Below are positions 37,125 through 37,243 of a DNA stretch of 37,243 nt, piece by piece. Under the pieces are notes generated by a model. It had not been told where the DNA came from. It saw nothing but the letters and a program-made list of their open reading frames with translations, and ran no database searches. Each line of letters starts with the position of its first letter. The first letter of the stretch is position 1. Both the position numbers and the translations under genes were made by a program. This DNA is from Chrysochromulina tobinii (taxonomy: Eukaryota; Haptophyta; Prymnesiales; Chrysochromulinaceae), in assembly GCA_001275005.1 (NCBI GenBank), contig JWZX01003132.1:1-37243 (forward strand). Reading direction: 5' to 3'.

Positions 37125-37243
37125 TGAGAGGGTCCCGCCCTGTACCCTCTAGACCCCTTTTCTGGACCCTCGGGACCCCTGGACCCCTGGACCCCTCTGG
37201 GACCCCTGGACCCTCGGGACCCCCAGGCTGAACCCCTGGACCC
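37125..37243. repeat. GGACCCCT minisatellite at the window edge
   Basis: Short units GGACCCCT and GGGACCCCTGGACCCTC recur to the last base, so the array continues past the window. It begins about 15 bp outside the element's target duplication. Confidence 0.9.

Overview
This is nuclear DNA of a GC-rich, flagellated, photosynthetic protist. The evidence is spliceosomal introns, a set of ciliary genes (IFT56, ARL2BP, UNC119), and a FabH whose N-terminus reads as signal peptide plus transit peptide, as in plastids of secondary origin. The very high GC3, short sparse introns with a GTGCG-type 5' splice site, and Pro/Ser wall-type repeats fit a haptophyte best. That assignment is inference; a stramenopile or another secondary alga is not excluded.

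Layout. Bases 1-395 (minus) hold a truncated secreted Cys-rich plus Pro/Ser-repeat protein. Next come an unknown basic protein (976-1722, minus), an erythromycin-esterase-like protein (2344-3915), COMMD7 (3983-4746, two exons), IFT56/TTC26 (5262-7001), ARL2BP/BART (7731-8402, minus), plastid KAS III/FabH (8727-10049, two exons) and an esterase of the alpha/beta fold (10516-11346, minus). A large chromatin protein follows at 11678-14397. It reads as ELM2-SANT, RAMA-like, PHD, chromodomain, RAMA-like. After it lie eIF2B beta (15016-16161, minus), proline iminopeptidase (16322-17824), a small one-helix membrane protein (18058-18333, minus), UNC119 (18701-19916, four exons), a PLOD-type glycosyltransferase (20543-23296, minus), an ankyrin protein (23514-24812) and a 1,461-residue coiled-coil/EF-hand protein with six Trp repeats (25311-29894, two exons).

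The right fifth of the window is a different compartment: a 6.9-kb LTR-type element on the minus strand (30210-37105). It has 187-bp LTRs differing at one base, a 5-bp target duplication, and a TGG primer-binding-like site directly after the 5' LTR. The interior is almost pure tandem repeat and shows no reverse transcriptase, integrase or protease. A short-period GGACCCCT minisatellite closes the window.

Working together. IFT56 (intraflagellar transport), ARL2BP (ARL2/ARL3 effector) and UNC119 (carrier of myristoylated cargo released by ARL3-GTP) belong to one process, delivery of proteins to the cilium. They lie within 15 kb here, and the EF-hand coil protein is a possible further axonemal or basal-body component. 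The chromatin protein is the strongest candidate for something undescribed: a corepressor-type scaffold carrying two domains of a family proposed to read DNA adenine methylation. Most genes are single-exon, and several neighbours are divergent pairs with 160-330 bp between starts.
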